NCBI GenBank assembly: GCA_030549495.1
Contig: JAUIRK010000969.1
Location: 434,001-498,000 of the forward strand
Reading direction: 5' to 3'
Source of the DNA: Nectonema munidae
Taxonomy: Eukaryota; Nematomorpha; Nectonematoida; Nectonematidae
DNA length: 64,000 nt
In this document: positions 58,301 to 60,100 of the stretch, one piece after another
Layout: every line of letters starts with the position of its first letter
Numbering within the stretch: the first letter of the stretch is position 1
The notes under the pieces: model-generated
What the model saw: the letters and a program-made list of their open reading frames with translations, nothing else
What the model was told of the DNA's origin: nothing
Database searches by the model: none
Position numbers and translations under genes: made by a program

Positions 58301-60100
58301 GCTTTCAGAATACATTACTTATATCACAAGTACTTAAGAAATACCTTTTACTGTTTTTATTTTCCATGGGCTTCATACCATTAATTAGCAGATAAGGGAT
58401 GCATTTTAAACCAAAGCTCCTTTCATTAGGACAAATTTTTACCTATATTATGTGACAATTTCCAGCACAATTATAAAGCGACTCTACTCTCAGAATCTAA
58501 ATTTATTTGTAGATTTTTATAAAATAGTATTAGTTTTTCCATTTTTTTTATAAATTAACCTTCGTTTTTTTTATTGGTCAGTATAATGTTTTTCTAATAA
58601 ATTTAAAATTATTTTTGAAGTGAAAAATGTAGATCGAATGTACAAGTTTTGTTGGATAATCGTAGTCCACTATTTATTTTTAGATTTTTATAAAATCATT
58701 TTAGTTTTTGGTTTTTTATAAATTAACATTAGTTTTTTACTTCTTTTGATTTAATCATCCAAAATTTAAGTGCGGGTTTGATTTACACTTTGATTCGAAA
58801 AAAATATGTTTTGGATAAATATTATTTTTATTATTGTTTACTGCATATAAATTTCTAAAGAGAAGATAAATCGATCAAAATATGTGTTTTAATCAATTTT
58901 TCTCAATAAGTATTGAAGCTATGAGGTAGCAAAATATGAACAGAAAGTTTGATATTTTTTGATTTTTTAAAGAATATTTTTCGATTCTTTGATTACAGAA
59001 TTTTATTTTGATTATTTGACAAATATAATATTTAAAATCGTGCAAATTGCAAAGTATAGGTAATAACTTTTCTAACATCATATGAGGTAGCAAAATATGA
59101 ACAGAAAGTTTGATATTTTTTGATTTTTTAAAGAATATTTTTCGATTCTTTGATATGAATTATCGCGGTATACAGGTTGGAGATGAACCATCGTAGTATA
59201 CAGGTATACTGTATATAGGTAATAACTTATGTAGCATCGTCTCCCCGAATGAGGTATATCAAATCTTACATCTAGCAGAATGTGAACAGAAAGTTGAACA
59301 TTGTCTCCCTAGTTATTTGTACATGGAATAGAAACCATCGTAGTATACAGGTTGAAGATGAATCATCGTAGTATACAGGTTAGAGATGAATCATCGTAGT
59401 ATACCGGTTGGAGATGAATCATTGTACTATATAGTTTGGAGATGAATCATCGTAGAATACAGGTTGGAGAAGAATCATCGTAATATACGGGTTGGAGATA
59501 ACACGCAAGTTGTCTACCCGCGTTCAACCGTACAGGTTATGAGATATATATATATATATATATTTGACATCTAAAGTATTTATTATAATTTTAGAAATAA
59601 GTTTTTGGAAAGTAAGGTAAAGGAACAGTGGGGTATTTTCATCGAGAAGGCAAAATTGCGCTGCTTGTATCAAACTATTAGGAAAGTAGGCTTAATGCGG
59701 GATCAAACCCAAGTCCTTGAGTTATCGAACCCAGTATCTAACCAACCTTACTCACGCCCCTTATAGAGGATGATAAAAAATTTAAAGTCTGCGTCTTAAT
59801 GATCAGTAAATTCTGATAGGTAAAAGTGTATATAAGTGAAGTCATTTAGTAAATCATACGCAAAACTTTTAGATTTAATGTGCGTTTTGCTATTTATAAT
59901 TTTGTTTTATTTTGCACAGAACGAAAGAAAAATAGTAAAGTCAATCAGGTATAATTACTTTTAATAAATATAAATTGTTTCTGCTACATTTTCATTATAA
60001 GGAAGTTCCTGCTAAAAGCGAAGATAAAATGCTATTTAAAAATTATACAGCGACTGTTTTGAATTGGAATCTTGTTAGCAAAAGGTACTTGGAATCTAAA
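1200..60100 (+). CDS. nompC: TRPN/NompC-type mechanosensitive TRP channel, partial, 19 exons
   Basis: Nineteen exons join with matching splice phases into 1078 codons. Order: exons 1-11 give about 17-18 ankyrin repeats, exon 12 the linker and pre-S1 region, exon 13 S1-S2, exon 14 S3-S4, exon 15 the S4-S5 linker and S5, exon 16 the pore and S6, exon 17 the TRP helix, exons 18-19 the tail. Diagnostic TRPN sequences are LFGPWTVIIGELLKDL before S5, LIAMMSDTYQRIQ at the end of S6 and QSDIEWKFG after it. In flies NompC is a cation channel gated by force through 29 ankyrin repeats tethered to microtubules. The initiator and the N-terminal repeats lie upstream of the window. The last exon seen ends in a clean donor, so more may follow. 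TRPA is the main alternative, but S4-S6 fit TRPN better. No internal stop is needed anywhere. Introns run from 60 bp to about 13.8 kb. Confidence 0.85.
1950..3415 (+). mobile_element. decayed CR1/L2-like LINE copy
   Basis: The left part resembles the endonuclease region of the LINE at 35540-39480, with the motif FIVIGDFNYPNI near 2216. From about 2840 the C-terminal part of the reverse transcriptase product is recognisable (LVRPILEYGKVIYG), then NSLPGEVVNSLVVNDFKNKF near the end. The catalytic RT core is missing. It ends in a short TTATG-type repeat, the same 3' tail as the copy at 35540. A (GGCA)n run interrupts the endonuclease part. Many stops and frame slips mark it as old. Confidence 0.75.
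2254..2290. repeat. (GGCA)n microsatellite inside LINE
   Basis: Six to seven copies of GGCA interrupt the LINE endonuclease sequence just after GDFNYPNI, so the run arose after insertion. Confidence 0.8.
3416..4249. other. intronic sequence, no gene seen
   Basis: AT-rich intron between the LINE copy and the hAT fragment. Nothing recognisable. Confidence 0.5.
4250..5135 (-). mobile_element. hAT transposase fragment (CGGBP1-like hAT group)
   Basis: Three minus-strand pieces line up in order. First FVFLIIDESSFGNKYYVNVL, then SDATTYMKKAGKTLK with LFHVFCLAHLLHN, then a C-terminal piece with SLPDDLKEILKYKPLLDLV. The SDA..YM.KAG and H..CLAH motifs are typical of hAT catalytic domains of the group related to CGGBP1. 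The N-terminal zinc finger and the dimerisation domain are absent. The right end stops abruptly against Tigger sequence. Confidence 0.65.
5136..5415 (+). mobile_element. Tigger/pogo transposase, left piece of a split copy
   Basis: Translates as DDIYNCDKTGLFFKAM, then VPKDRLTLLLGANMRGTN, TLKPLVIGKS and KKGWMNSL, the first part of a DDE_1 (Tigger) catalytic domain including the first catalytic Asp. The DNA-binding HTH region is missing. Reading resumes at 12106, after the LINE inserted here, with FEDWLKDLN. Confidence 0.8.
5538..5813 (+). pseudogene. LINE ORF1, N-terminal PHD-like finger
   Basis: The frame starting at 5538 gives NWECNKCLKESSDLINC; one slip later it continues CNAWSCNKCVNI and GIKWYV. 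The CxxC ... C ... CxxxxCxxC spacing with a following GIKWY resembles the PHD/zinc finger that opens ORF1 in several CR1-group LINEs. The minus-strand LINE at 39357 has the same layout (WSCHFC ... CLNWFC ... GIRWFC). Confidence 0.6.
5814..8057 (-). mobile_element. Merlin DNA transposon, palindromic copy
   Basis: Terminal inverted repeats of about 82 bp (5814-5895 and 7976-8057) start GGTAATCTTTTACTTTAC and differ at only a few positions. Flanks are an 8-bp target duplication, CAAACTTC at 5806-5813 and CAAACTTA at 8058-8065, as expected for Merlin. The transposase is on the minus strand at 6170-6924. The right side is an inverted, internally deleted copy of the left side. For example, 7565-7600 mirrors transposase C-terminal sequence at 6140-6196, and 7415-7480 mirrors 6870-6934. 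The element sits inside LINE ORF1. Confidence 0.88.
6170..6924 (-). pseudogene. Merlin (ISXO2-like) transposase
   Basis: About 250 codons with the DDE triad of the IS1016/Merlin family. The first Asp is in IIVEIDESKFFHRKYHRGTW, the second in IIVSDR, and the Glu in HTQNIENLWMRAKLKFKRQF. A preceding segment, WANFWKEIDTSWVERN, is typical. Near 6460 the frame has a stop where Trp is expected (SDRW) and a slip, so this copy no longer encodes one protein. No N-terminal zinc ribbon is visible. Confidence 0.85.
8058..8863 (+). pseudogene. LINE ORF1, gag-like with zinc knuckles
   Basis: Starts in frame with the upstream part, as SSNVDNLTNKVINLEN, then ENKNSYADAVKKN, a 190-residue RRM-like region, and after one slip a set of cysteine knuckles: CTNCCFICHQASKC, then CRYCS and CKNN ... 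H ... CPC. This is the RNA-binding protein of the LINE. The SYADAV motif recurs as SYSDAL in the LINE at 60.4 kb. Confidence 0.7.
9040..9720 (+). pseudogene. LINE ORF2, apurinic-like endonuclease
   Basis: Reads ILSLNVQSLKSKFDLL, DILCLQECWTT, then VNIFVGDFNLNIL and ends near ISDHYPILLTV. These are the N, E, D and SDH motifs of the endonuclease-exonuclease-phosphatase fold that nicks target DNA. There are stops and slips around 9200. Confidence 0.75.
9721..11808 (+). pseudogene. LINE ORF2, reverse transcriptase and C-terminal part
   Basis: The RT core has VNRVVPVPKKDKG, FRPISIIPTIGKIFEK, LDLSKAFDSV, GVPQGSILGPLLF and the catalytic YADD at 10959-10970. The thumb and C-terminal domain follow to 11808, with the cysteine motif CNVVNCYIC at the end. 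Several stops and slips divide it. Confidence 0.85.
12106..13073 (+). mobile_element. Tigger/pogo, right piece with 3' terminal inverted repeat
   Basis: Continues the Tigger domain after the LINE: FEDWLKDLN, then VIDNALSHPKVE, VFFPANCTSELQPMDQGIIE and the C-terminal helices to about 12720. A 3' terminal repeat at about 13046-13073 has the sense GAACCTCCCATT-like pogo form (here ...CAGTAATGGGAGGTTTGACTA) and borders TA. The copy has several frame breaks and lacks its 5' half. Confidence 0.8.
13074..15136. other. intron, no gene seen
   Basis: Holds a GC-richer patch at about 13410-13475 in which the word AATTGTCC/AGTTGTCC recurs in tandem (GGGGCAATTGTCCTGG), probably the end of an unidentified transposon. 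Just before it is a GGTGGTAT-type repeat at about 13240-13300. The rest is plain AT-rich sequence. Confidence 0.45.
15137..15256 (+). CDS. nompC: nompC exon 2 (ankyrin repeat)
   Basis: This exon follows a TTTCTTAG acceptor and has 40 codons in phase 0 to 0, with donor AAA|gtattt. It encodes GKSALILAIENYP and then DKIIDYLLEQK, the two helices of an ankyrin repeat. It is richer in GC than the surrounding intron. Confidence 0.7.
15257..18066. other. intron, no gene seen
   Basis: AT-rich intron. A patch at about 15960-16090 is GC-richer (GTGCGCGGGATGGGCC) and may be a transposon end. Nothing else is recognisable. Weak exon-like sequence near 17450 was examined and rejected. Confidence 0.45.
18067..18283 (+). 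CDS. nompC: nompC exon 3 (two ankyrin repeats)
   Basis: The acceptor is TTTCATAG and the donor GATG|gtgtaa, phase 0 to 1. It encodes ENILHVCCKNQ and then GKTPFFNLLQWADDVNLA with SFLDNGALVDITD, two ankyrin repeats. The split glycine codon is completed by the next exon, giving DGTSCMHYA, which fixes this donor over the alternative two bases downstream. Confidence 0.8.
19800..19876 (-). repeat. tRNA-derived SINE-like sequence
   Basis: On the minus strand, GGCAAGCGGCTTAATAGCAA is followed about 30 nt later by GAGTTTGACTCCCC. These have the spacing of RNA polymerase III A and B boxes. The match to the A box is loose. Confidence 0.4.
20065..20261 (+). CDS. nompC: nompC exon 4 (two ankyrin repeats)
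   Basis: The acceptor is AAGAAAG and the donor AAT|gtaaaa, phase 1 to 0. It encodes TSCMHYASFHGREKIMKLLL and then LALHAAAANGQNAIIELLV, two clear ankyrin repeats. Confidence 0.85.
20525..20698 (-). repeat. tRNA-derived SINE
   Basis: On the minus strand, GGCGACTGTAGAACAGTGGT (A-box like) is followed by ATGGGTTCGATTCCC, a near-consensus B box. A non-tRNA body continues to about 20525. The anticodon region does not fold as a functional tRNA. Confidence 0.6.
20699..22099. other. intron, no gene seen
   Basis: AT-rich intron. Between 21150 and 21660 a phrase of the type CAAAACCTTTCGAAATCTA with runs of T recurs in direct and inverted order, probably a decayed repeat. No coding motif. Confidence 0.4.
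22290..25304 (+). pseudogene. hAT transposase, ZMYM1-like, with 212-bp tandem expansion
   Basis: Order: SSYAPAMFGTKHRDFQ, then a TTF-type zinc finger with AAYCYCCRHFSKH and LNKHSTSAAHVQAM. Next comes a DUF4371-like catalytic region, including FQCYDGASVMCGK, and VPYVHCFNHQLHLVVVHAVG. Last is the C-terminal hAT dimerisation domain with SAVCEASFSTLTRVLTSYRR. The copy is broken by a stop near 22467, by the tandem repeat at 22971-24025 (each copy ends in a stop), and by slips near 24140 and 24390. Residues 24402-25304 remain open for 300 codons. Confidence 0.85.
22971..24025 (+). repeat. five tandem copies of a 212-bp coding segment
   Basis: Copies start at 22971, 23183, 23395, 23607 and 23819, each opening CAGAATGAACTGATTGCGAT. 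They differ by as little as one base (A for G near 23282). Since 212 is not a multiple of 3, each junction changes frame and meets TGA. TGCAGA occurs at both edges of the original segment, which could have primed slippage. The last copy runs on into unique sequence at CAACTGGATGCAG. Confidence 0.95.
25634..26952. other. intron, no gene seen
   Basis: AT-rich intron after the hAT. A 70-codon open frame at 26630-26842 has no recognisable domain. Nothing else stands out. Confidence 0.45.
26953..27153 (+). CDS. nompC: nompC exon 5 (two ankyrin repeats)
   Basis: The acceptor is TATATAG and the donor AAA|gtactt; 67 codons, phase 0 to 0. It encodes KSALHYAASNAKLETCKLLL and NLAIHSACENNHEEVVKFLL, two canonical ankyrin repeats. 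Confidence 0.88.
27154..28861. other. intron with a hAT-end-like fragment
   Basis: At about 27535-27600, GATCCCCAAACTTTT and TCAACCCC-type words resemble the ends of hAT/Charlie elements. The open frame at 27613-27987 (124 codons) has no recognisable domain and is probably chance or decayed transposon sequence. Confidence 0.4.
28862..28966 (+). CDS. nompC: nompC exon 6 (ankyrin repeat, GC donor)
   Basis: The acceptor is CTATTCAG; 35 codons, phase 0 to 0. It encodes GNTLSHIATLKNNKEMLETI and ends FLENK. There is no GT before the first in-frame stop, so the exon must end at AAG|gcatat. That makes the downstream intron GC-AG. The join FLENK to KNSTPLHLA gives a continuous ankyrin repeat. Confidence 0.75.
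29343..31045 (+). mobile_element. Tigger/pogo element, 5' truncated
   Basis: Begins abruptly inside the catalytic domain, after a GGCA-type run. The gene at about 29358-30507 and a 3' untranslated part follow. At 30975-31043 lies an end with GGGTTTTTGAGAACGTAACC and CCCCGCGAATAACGAGG, the form seen at Tigger/CENP-B-derived element ends. No matching left end was found, so the 5' part with the HTH domains is lost. Confidence 0.8.
29358..30507 (+). pseudogene. Tigger transposase (DDE_1 and C-terminal part)
   Basis: Reads FKAEKDPVSLFLCGNAAGHM, AWMTSIFMADWFHNCFL, FKVLLLVDNNHPGHP, FAHPNIQVEFLPPNTTFLLQ and SVDQAVIAVFKAKYIKRKF. The acidic C-terminal stretch EEEEDETDEEQF follows, then EEIQRAWKHLESLISQYDPS. 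The second catalytic Asp is in LLVDN. A run of about 12 C near 29650 shifts the frame. Other breaks lie near 29857 and 30181. The N-terminal CENP-B-like HTH is absent. Confidence 0.82.
31536..31634 (+). CDS. nompC: nompC exon 7 (ankyrin repeat)
   Basis: The acceptor is TTTTTTAG and the donor ATA|gtaagc; 33 codons, phase 0 to 0. It encodes exactly one ankyrin repeat, NSTPLHLAISLGFVDIIKYL followed by VENGASL. Confidence 0.87.
31635..32129. other. intron, no gene seen
   Basis: AT-rich sequence with an open frame of 69 codons that shows no domain. Probably intron. Confidence 0.4.
32130..32997 (-). pseudogene. unassigned multi-copy protein, copy 2 (older)
   Basis: A second, more decayed copy on the same strand, just downstream of copy 1. 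Clear matches are YPCFLCLWDSRNTALHYEK and LIPPLHIKLNLIKQFVKKLY, with NYE.VQ and WELIG-like words upstream. Its C-terminal half is missing. It retains the CxxCxWDSR motif that is hard to read in copy 1. Confidence 0.6.
33160..34739 (-). pseudogene. unassigned multi-copy (transposase-like) protein, copy 1
   Basis: About 520 codons in three minus-strand pieces (34739-33963, 33961-33737, 33825-33160), so about two frame breaks. The N-terminal part has CYICGRYTLPSQ, CWAPHKTCKSCVEQW and NDCYFCWIDIKG, paired Cys motifs. An acidic linker follows, then LSDLIRDLDLSKEKSEVLAS. The C-terminal part has ILPPLHIKLGFMKQFVRSLD, HYLHSHSHLDKFPENLG and EEQVERFNQEVKTMEERYQG. I recall this architecture as a very abundant unnamed family in arthropod and cnidarian genomes. 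Its DDE-type nature is inference. Confidence 0.6.
34740..35539. other. intron, no gene seen
   Basis: AT-rich sequence between the unassigned element and the LINE tail. It may include the 5' flank of the unassigned element, whose ends I could not define. Confidence 0.4.
35545..35562 (-). repeat. LINE 3' (TTATG)n tail
   Basis: ATAACATAACATAACATAAG on the plus strand is a short pentamer repeat at the LINE 3' end. The same type closes the copy at about 3395-3412. Confidence 0.8.
35628..36900 (-). pseudogene. LINE ORF2 reverse transcriptase and C-terminal part
   Basis: Motifs: KAFDSISHKYL, VLSGVPQGSVLGPLLFNIFL, catalytic FADD at 36432-36443, then WEMKLNLNKC and the C-terminal KKYFSQRMIKDWNSLPDYVV. 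The piece 36725-36180 is open for 181 codons. Breaks lie near 36730, 36180 and 35990. Confidence 0.9.
36929..38210 (-). pseudogene. LINE ORF2 endonuclease
   Basis: Two overlapping pieces (38210-37971 and 38008-36929). Motifs: FLLCCIYRSPSS, NIIILGDFNYPEINW, FSVLDLLITN and LIKSDHMCITFNL, the active-site set of an EEP endonuclease. A long linker ends in KFKSPGSDKLHPYVIS, the entry to the RT domain. Confidence 0.88.
38366..38953 (-). pseudogene. LINE ORF1 RNA-binding part
   Basis: 195 codons with IIHGVSEYEGETRINDEEF, VVKIIRLGKSSG, RPIRITYVNF and a lysine-rich C-terminal region. This is the RRM-like ORF1 chaperone seen in CR1-group elements. No coiled coil is evident here; a short one precedes the finger break. 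Confidence 0.7.
39076..39357 (-). pseudogene. LINE ORF1 N-terminal PHD-like finger
   Basis: 93 codons: WSCHFCTNVSPEMIKCSSC, LNWFCYVCQ, then GIRWFCSICSKSD, the Cys spacing of a PHD-type zinc finger. A stop separates it from the rest of ORF1 at 38953. Its layout matches the finger of the LINE at 5538. Confidence 0.75.
39481..40423. other. intron, no gene seen
   Basis: Holds a small perfect inverted repeat (TAGATTATACT at 39549-39559 and its complement at 39571-39581). No coding motif. Confidence 0.45.
40424..40551. mobile_element. TTAA-flanked MITE (piggyBac-like), 128 bp
   Basis: TTAA flanks both sides (40420-40423 and 40552-40555). Ends CCCGTTAACG and CGTTAATGGG are inverted repeats with one mismatch. 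A perfect 16-bp palindrome, GTCGACTATAGTCGAC, lies near the left end. TTAA targets and CCC ends fit piggyBac-type non-autonomous elements. Confidence 0.7.
41038..41130 (+). other. possible decayed or skipped ankyrin exon
   Basis: After ACAGGAAAG, the frame reads IAYVDLEGNNMHTGCKLNIF with KQVKENRS, which resembles an ankyrin start (D-x-GNN-x-H-x-x-CKLN). The region is GC-richer than the intron. It lies between exons 7 and 8, which already join in phase 0. A phase-0 version would run from 41045 to a CAA|gtcaaa donor near 41110. Weak evidence. Confidence 0.25.
41131..42965. other. intron with transposon end fragments
   Basis: TTAACCCTTTGAGGACCAG at 41839-41857 looks like the end of a TTAA-type MITE. 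CAGTGGTGTCCAACTGG at 41937 and CAGAAATGTCCAACCCG at 42168 look like hAT ends. No matching partner ends were found. The open frames at 41847-42116 are of this origin. The remainder is AT-rich. Confidence 0.4.
42966..43187 (+). CDS. nompC: nompC exon 8 (two ankyrin repeats)
   Basis: The acceptor is TTTTTCAG and the donor GAC|gtaaaa; 74 codons, phase 0 to 0. It encodes DGLTPVHLAAKHGYTSIINV and GMSPLHIASFYGHDKFVDLL, both canonical ankyrin repeats. Confidence 0.9.
43748..44015. mobile_element. hAT MITE, 268 bp, exact target duplication
   Basis: The ends are CAGTGGTCTAGCTAGAA and the complement of CAGTGGCGTAGCGAA, an imperfect terminal inverted repeat. The 8-bp target duplication CTTAGACA is exact at 43740-43747 and 44016-44023. 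The interior has no coding capacity and is T-rich. Its GTGCCCCTC subterminal word recalls the hAT at 22108, but the ends differ. Confidence 0.88.
44024..44919. other. intron, no gene seen
   Basis: AT-rich intron. Nothing recognised. Confidence 0.5.
44920..45079 (+). CDS. nompC: nompC exon 9 (ankyrin repeats)
   Basis: The acceptor is TTTGTTTAG and the donor ACTA|gtaaaa, phase 0 to 1. It encodes NVYHFAAYNDHEGVIKIL and KTPLHFACEKGNLAV. The second repeat is completed by the next exon across a 60-bp intron. Confidence 0.87.
45140..45285 (+). CDS. nompC: nompC exon 10 (ankyrin repeats)
   Basis: The acceptor is GTTATAG and the donor AAG|gtaagc, phase 1 to 0. It completes the previous repeat (TSILASKGNVNLDA) and adds TCLHLACINGYLNIVAFLI followed by RKGCSINIADK. 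Confidence 0.9.
45286..46052. other. intron, no gene seen
   Basis: Exon 10 could read through its donor for about 90 codons (to 45552), but the extension shows no ankyrin pattern and the donor GTAAGC is good. Confidence 0.5.
46053..46327 (+). CDS. nompC: nompC exon 11 (last ankyrin repeats)
   Basis: The acceptor is CTATTTAAG and the donor TTGAA|gtataa, phase 0 to 2. It encodes GFIPIHYAAAYGYLEIIKEL and a weaker repeat, VLTLSISNHHHDVFIFLL. The donor is set by the phase-2 start of the next exon. Reading on without splicing would hit a stop 14 codons later. Confidence 0.8.
46328..46989. other. intron, no gene seen
   Basis: AT-rich sequence with no recognisable element. Confidence 0.5.
46990..47359 (+). 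CDS. nompC: nompC exon 12 (linker and pre-S1 region)
   Basis: The acceptor is GTGATTAG and the donor AAA|gtaaga, phase 2 to 0; the longest exon seen. It has a charged helical stretch (EEKSIKEELKETIQFLEEMG), then VLNLMLENKQKKIVSHYVNQ and DWLSALWVGNLKWSKRQYV, then a hydrophobic segment near VALSFILMPVIWILF. This matches the TRPN/TRPC-style linker helices and pre-S1 region that couple the ankyrin spring to the pore domain. Confidence 0.85.
47763..47890 (-). repeat. SINE-like fragment
   Basis: The words TTTTATCGAGAAG, TTGAACTCAAGACTTT and GATATCGAAGGCAGACAACC occur in the same order as in the copy at 59620-59765 (TTTTCATCGAGAAG, AAACCCAAGTCCTT, TTATCGAACCCAG). Confidence 0.5.
47935..49300 (-). 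mobile_element. RTE-like LINE, 3' part, decayed
   Basis: Minus-strand order. 49082-48750 has NRWAEYFDKLLNMGNK, MKNYKATGFSEVSINGLKAG and CKWIIDLLRKI. 48591-48430 has IQFGFMPGKSKIDALF and FIDFEKAYDTIPR. 48130-47940 has WIGHVLRKKEDNVRQALSKK, MVGTRSRRRQRKDGK and LRQWIAATDP, the end of the protein. The middle of the RT, including its YxDD, is deleted. The motifs fit RTE-like elements. Confidence 0.78.
49301..50417. other. intron, no gene seen
   Basis: AT-rich sequence between the LINE and exon 13. Nothing recognised. Confidence 0.5.
50418..50598 (+). CDS. nompC: nompC exon 13 (S1-S2)
   Basis: The acceptor is ATTTTTAG and the donor CTAA|gtaaac, phase 0 to 1. It encodes two membrane spans: QIVSHIFHIFILVFFLF (S1) and FIDCLLLVWSIGNAVYFF (S2). 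The join YPVSK to FLAQIVSHI is like the start of S1 in TRPN. Confidence 0.8.
50779..50944 (+). CDS. nompC: nompC exon 14 (S3-S4)
   Basis: The acceptor is CATTAAG and the donor CTGAG|gttact, phase 1 to 2. It encodes WIKFSIMMFSLLALLFHLLA (S3) and then a basic turn and NIILSISLFLCFLQFFEFL (S4). Intron 13 is about 180 bp. Confidence 0.8.
51328..51482 (+). CDS. nompC: nompC exon 15 (S4-S5 linker and S5)
   Basis: The acceptor is TATTTTAG and the donor GAAG|gtttgt, phase 2 to 1. It encodes FYSLFGPWTVIIGELLKDLL and KFLVVLLIFMIGFAFIF. The FGPW-I-IG-LLKDL sequence is a strong TRPN/TRPC-like linker signature. The exon ends in a short proline-rich turret, SPAFPPMESE. Confidence 0.9.
51483..52325. other. 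intron, no gene seen
   Basis: AT-rich intron between exons 15 and 16. Nothing recognised. Confidence 0.5.
52326..52543 (+). CDS. nompC: nompC exon 16 (pore and S6)
   Basis: The acceptor is CATTTCAG and the donor CAA|gtaagg, phase 1 to 0. The pore helix and filter lie in FVELFFAIFGFTSPNSLP, and S6 in KLFFSFYLVVVIIVLINSLI, ending AMMSDTYQRIQ, the family's gate sequence. The next intron is only 60 bp. Confidence 0.92.
52604..52742 (+). CDS. nompC: nompC exon 17 (TRP helix)
   Basis: The acceptor is CTACCCAAG and the donor GAAAA|gtaagt, phase 0 to 1. It encodes QSDIEWKFGRAKLI, the conserved TRP-domain helix of TRPN, then YMNEQSITVSPINLF and a very aromatic stretch of consecutive phenylalanines. 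Confidence 0.88.
52743..53935. other. intron with TATG microsatellite
   Basis: A (TATG)n run lies at about 53196-53234. At 53340-53400 there is a CTAAC/CCTAA-rich patch. Short frames on both strands here arise from the repeat. Confidence 0.6.
53936..54125. mobile_element. pogo/Tigger-like left end, solitary
   Basis: TACAGTCAAACCTGCTCTAA begins a stretch repeating GCCAC words (GCGCCACTTT, ACGCCACC), typical of the terminal part of pogo-group elements. It borders TA. No partner end or gene was found nearby. Confidence 0.55.
54302..54345. mobile_element. TTAA-type MITE end
   Basis: TTAACCCTTTGAGAACCAG is followed by a perfect 14-bp palindrome, GGTCACTAGTGACC. It has the same layout as the MITE at 40424: TTAA, CCC, then a palindrome. 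The other end was not found. Confidence 0.45.
54402..54657. repeat. long hairpin, 97-bp arms
   Basis: Arms at 54402-54498 and 54561-54657 are inverted copies with a single mismatch, separated by 62 nt. The inner arm end is TATCGTTGGCTCCCCTTACT. It may be a foldback element. Transcribed as intron RNA, it would form a long duplex. Confidence 0.92.
54652..54815. repeat. 163-bp unit, left copy
   Basis: Begins ATTTAAAATCGTGCAAATTG, continues GAGGTAGCAAAATATGAACA and ends in the CGATTCTTTGATTACAG stretch. The same sequence occurs at 58918-59154, so the units flank the satellite field on both sides. Confidence 0.85.
54829..55798. repeat. 36-bp minisatellite, about 27 copies
   Basis: The unit core is AATCACGCGGTACCAATGAT followed by one of three tails: CTTTAACTGGACCTAG, CTTTCACAGGACCTAG or CTTTCACACGTCCTAG. 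The first dominates on the left, the second in the middle and the third on the right. Because 36 is divisible by 3, frames stay open through the array. Some monomers are deleted near 55150, 55290 and 55535. Confidence 0.95.
55876..55903. repeat. (TAA)n microsatellite
   Basis: About nine ATA/TAA triplets, just right of the 36-bp array. Confidence 0.9.
56191..56866. repeat. 347-bp tandem duplication
   Basis: TATACTCTTTGTGG recurs at 56191 and 56538. Both copies continue through TTTTCCAAAATC.GCTTTTATG and GGTCAGTA.TA.AGGTCAGTAT. Its last part (GGTCAGTATAATGTTTTTCT) recurs at about 58577. Confidence 0.88.
56867..58164. repeat. 262-bp satellite, five copies
   Basis: Copies start at 56867, 57128, 57390, 57652 and 57914, with spacing 261, 262, 262 and 262. 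They are nearly identical. Each has a palindrome GCATAATTATGC and a GCACGCGTGTGTGG word. The first copy joins smoothly to the preceding 347-bp unit at TGTACGA.TTTTGTT.GATAA. Confidence 0.95.
58165..58917. other. intron with remnants of adjacent repeats
   Basis: At 58574-58680 there is a chimera of the 347-bp unit end and the 262-bp unit start. Otherwise AT-rich, with no gene. Confidence 0.6.
58918..59154. repeat. 163-bp unit, one full and one partial tandem copy
   Basis: A full copy at about 58920-59082 (ATGAGGTAGCAAAATATGAA ...) is followed by a partial copy to 59154. The same unit is at 54652-54815. A diverged trace appears at 59210-59310. Confidence 0.88.
59155..59495. repeat. 28-bp minisatellite
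   Basis: The unit is ATCATCGTAGTATACAGGTT plus GGAGATGA; adjacent copies start 28 nt apart, for example at 59362 and 59390. It is interrupted near 59210-59325 by a diverged 163-bp unit. Confidence 0.85.
59539..59562. repeat. (TA)n microsatellite
   Basis: About eleven TA dinucleotides. Confidence 0.9.
59620..59765 (-). repeat. tRNA-derived SINE-like sequence
   Basis: On the minus strand, GGGGCGTGAGTAAGGTTGGT has an A-box-like start, and TTGGGTTTGATCCCGC matches the B box. The 3' body (GAGAAGGCAAAATTG) is shared with the fragment at 47763-47890. Confidence 0.55.
59920..59948 (+). CDS. nompC: nompC exon 18 (29-nt microexon, candidate)
   Basis: A 29-nt exon lies between TTTTGCACAG and CAG|gtataa. 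Its phases (1 to 0) fit both neighbours. It would encode a basic peptide, RKKNSKVNQ, after a 7.2-kb intron of satellites. Support is the splice sites and phase fit only. Confidence 0.5.
60002..60100 (+). CDS. nompC: nompC exon 19 (C-terminal tail)
   Basis: The acceptor is CATTATAAG and the donor AAA|gtaagt; 33 codons, phase 0 to 0. It ends VLNWNLVSKRYLESK, which resembles the W-x(3)-RKYL-like tail of TRPN channels. If the strong donor is not used, the frame runs into a stop about 19 codons later. Further exons would lie beyond the transposons that follow. Confidence 0.6.

Noticed and set aside
1200-60100. Assignment of the channel to TRPA, because of the many ankyrin repeats.
   Set aside because: The S4-S5 sequence LFGPWTVIIGELLKDL, the S6 end and the QSDIEWKFG TRP helix match TRPN better. 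TRPA lacks this TRP helix.
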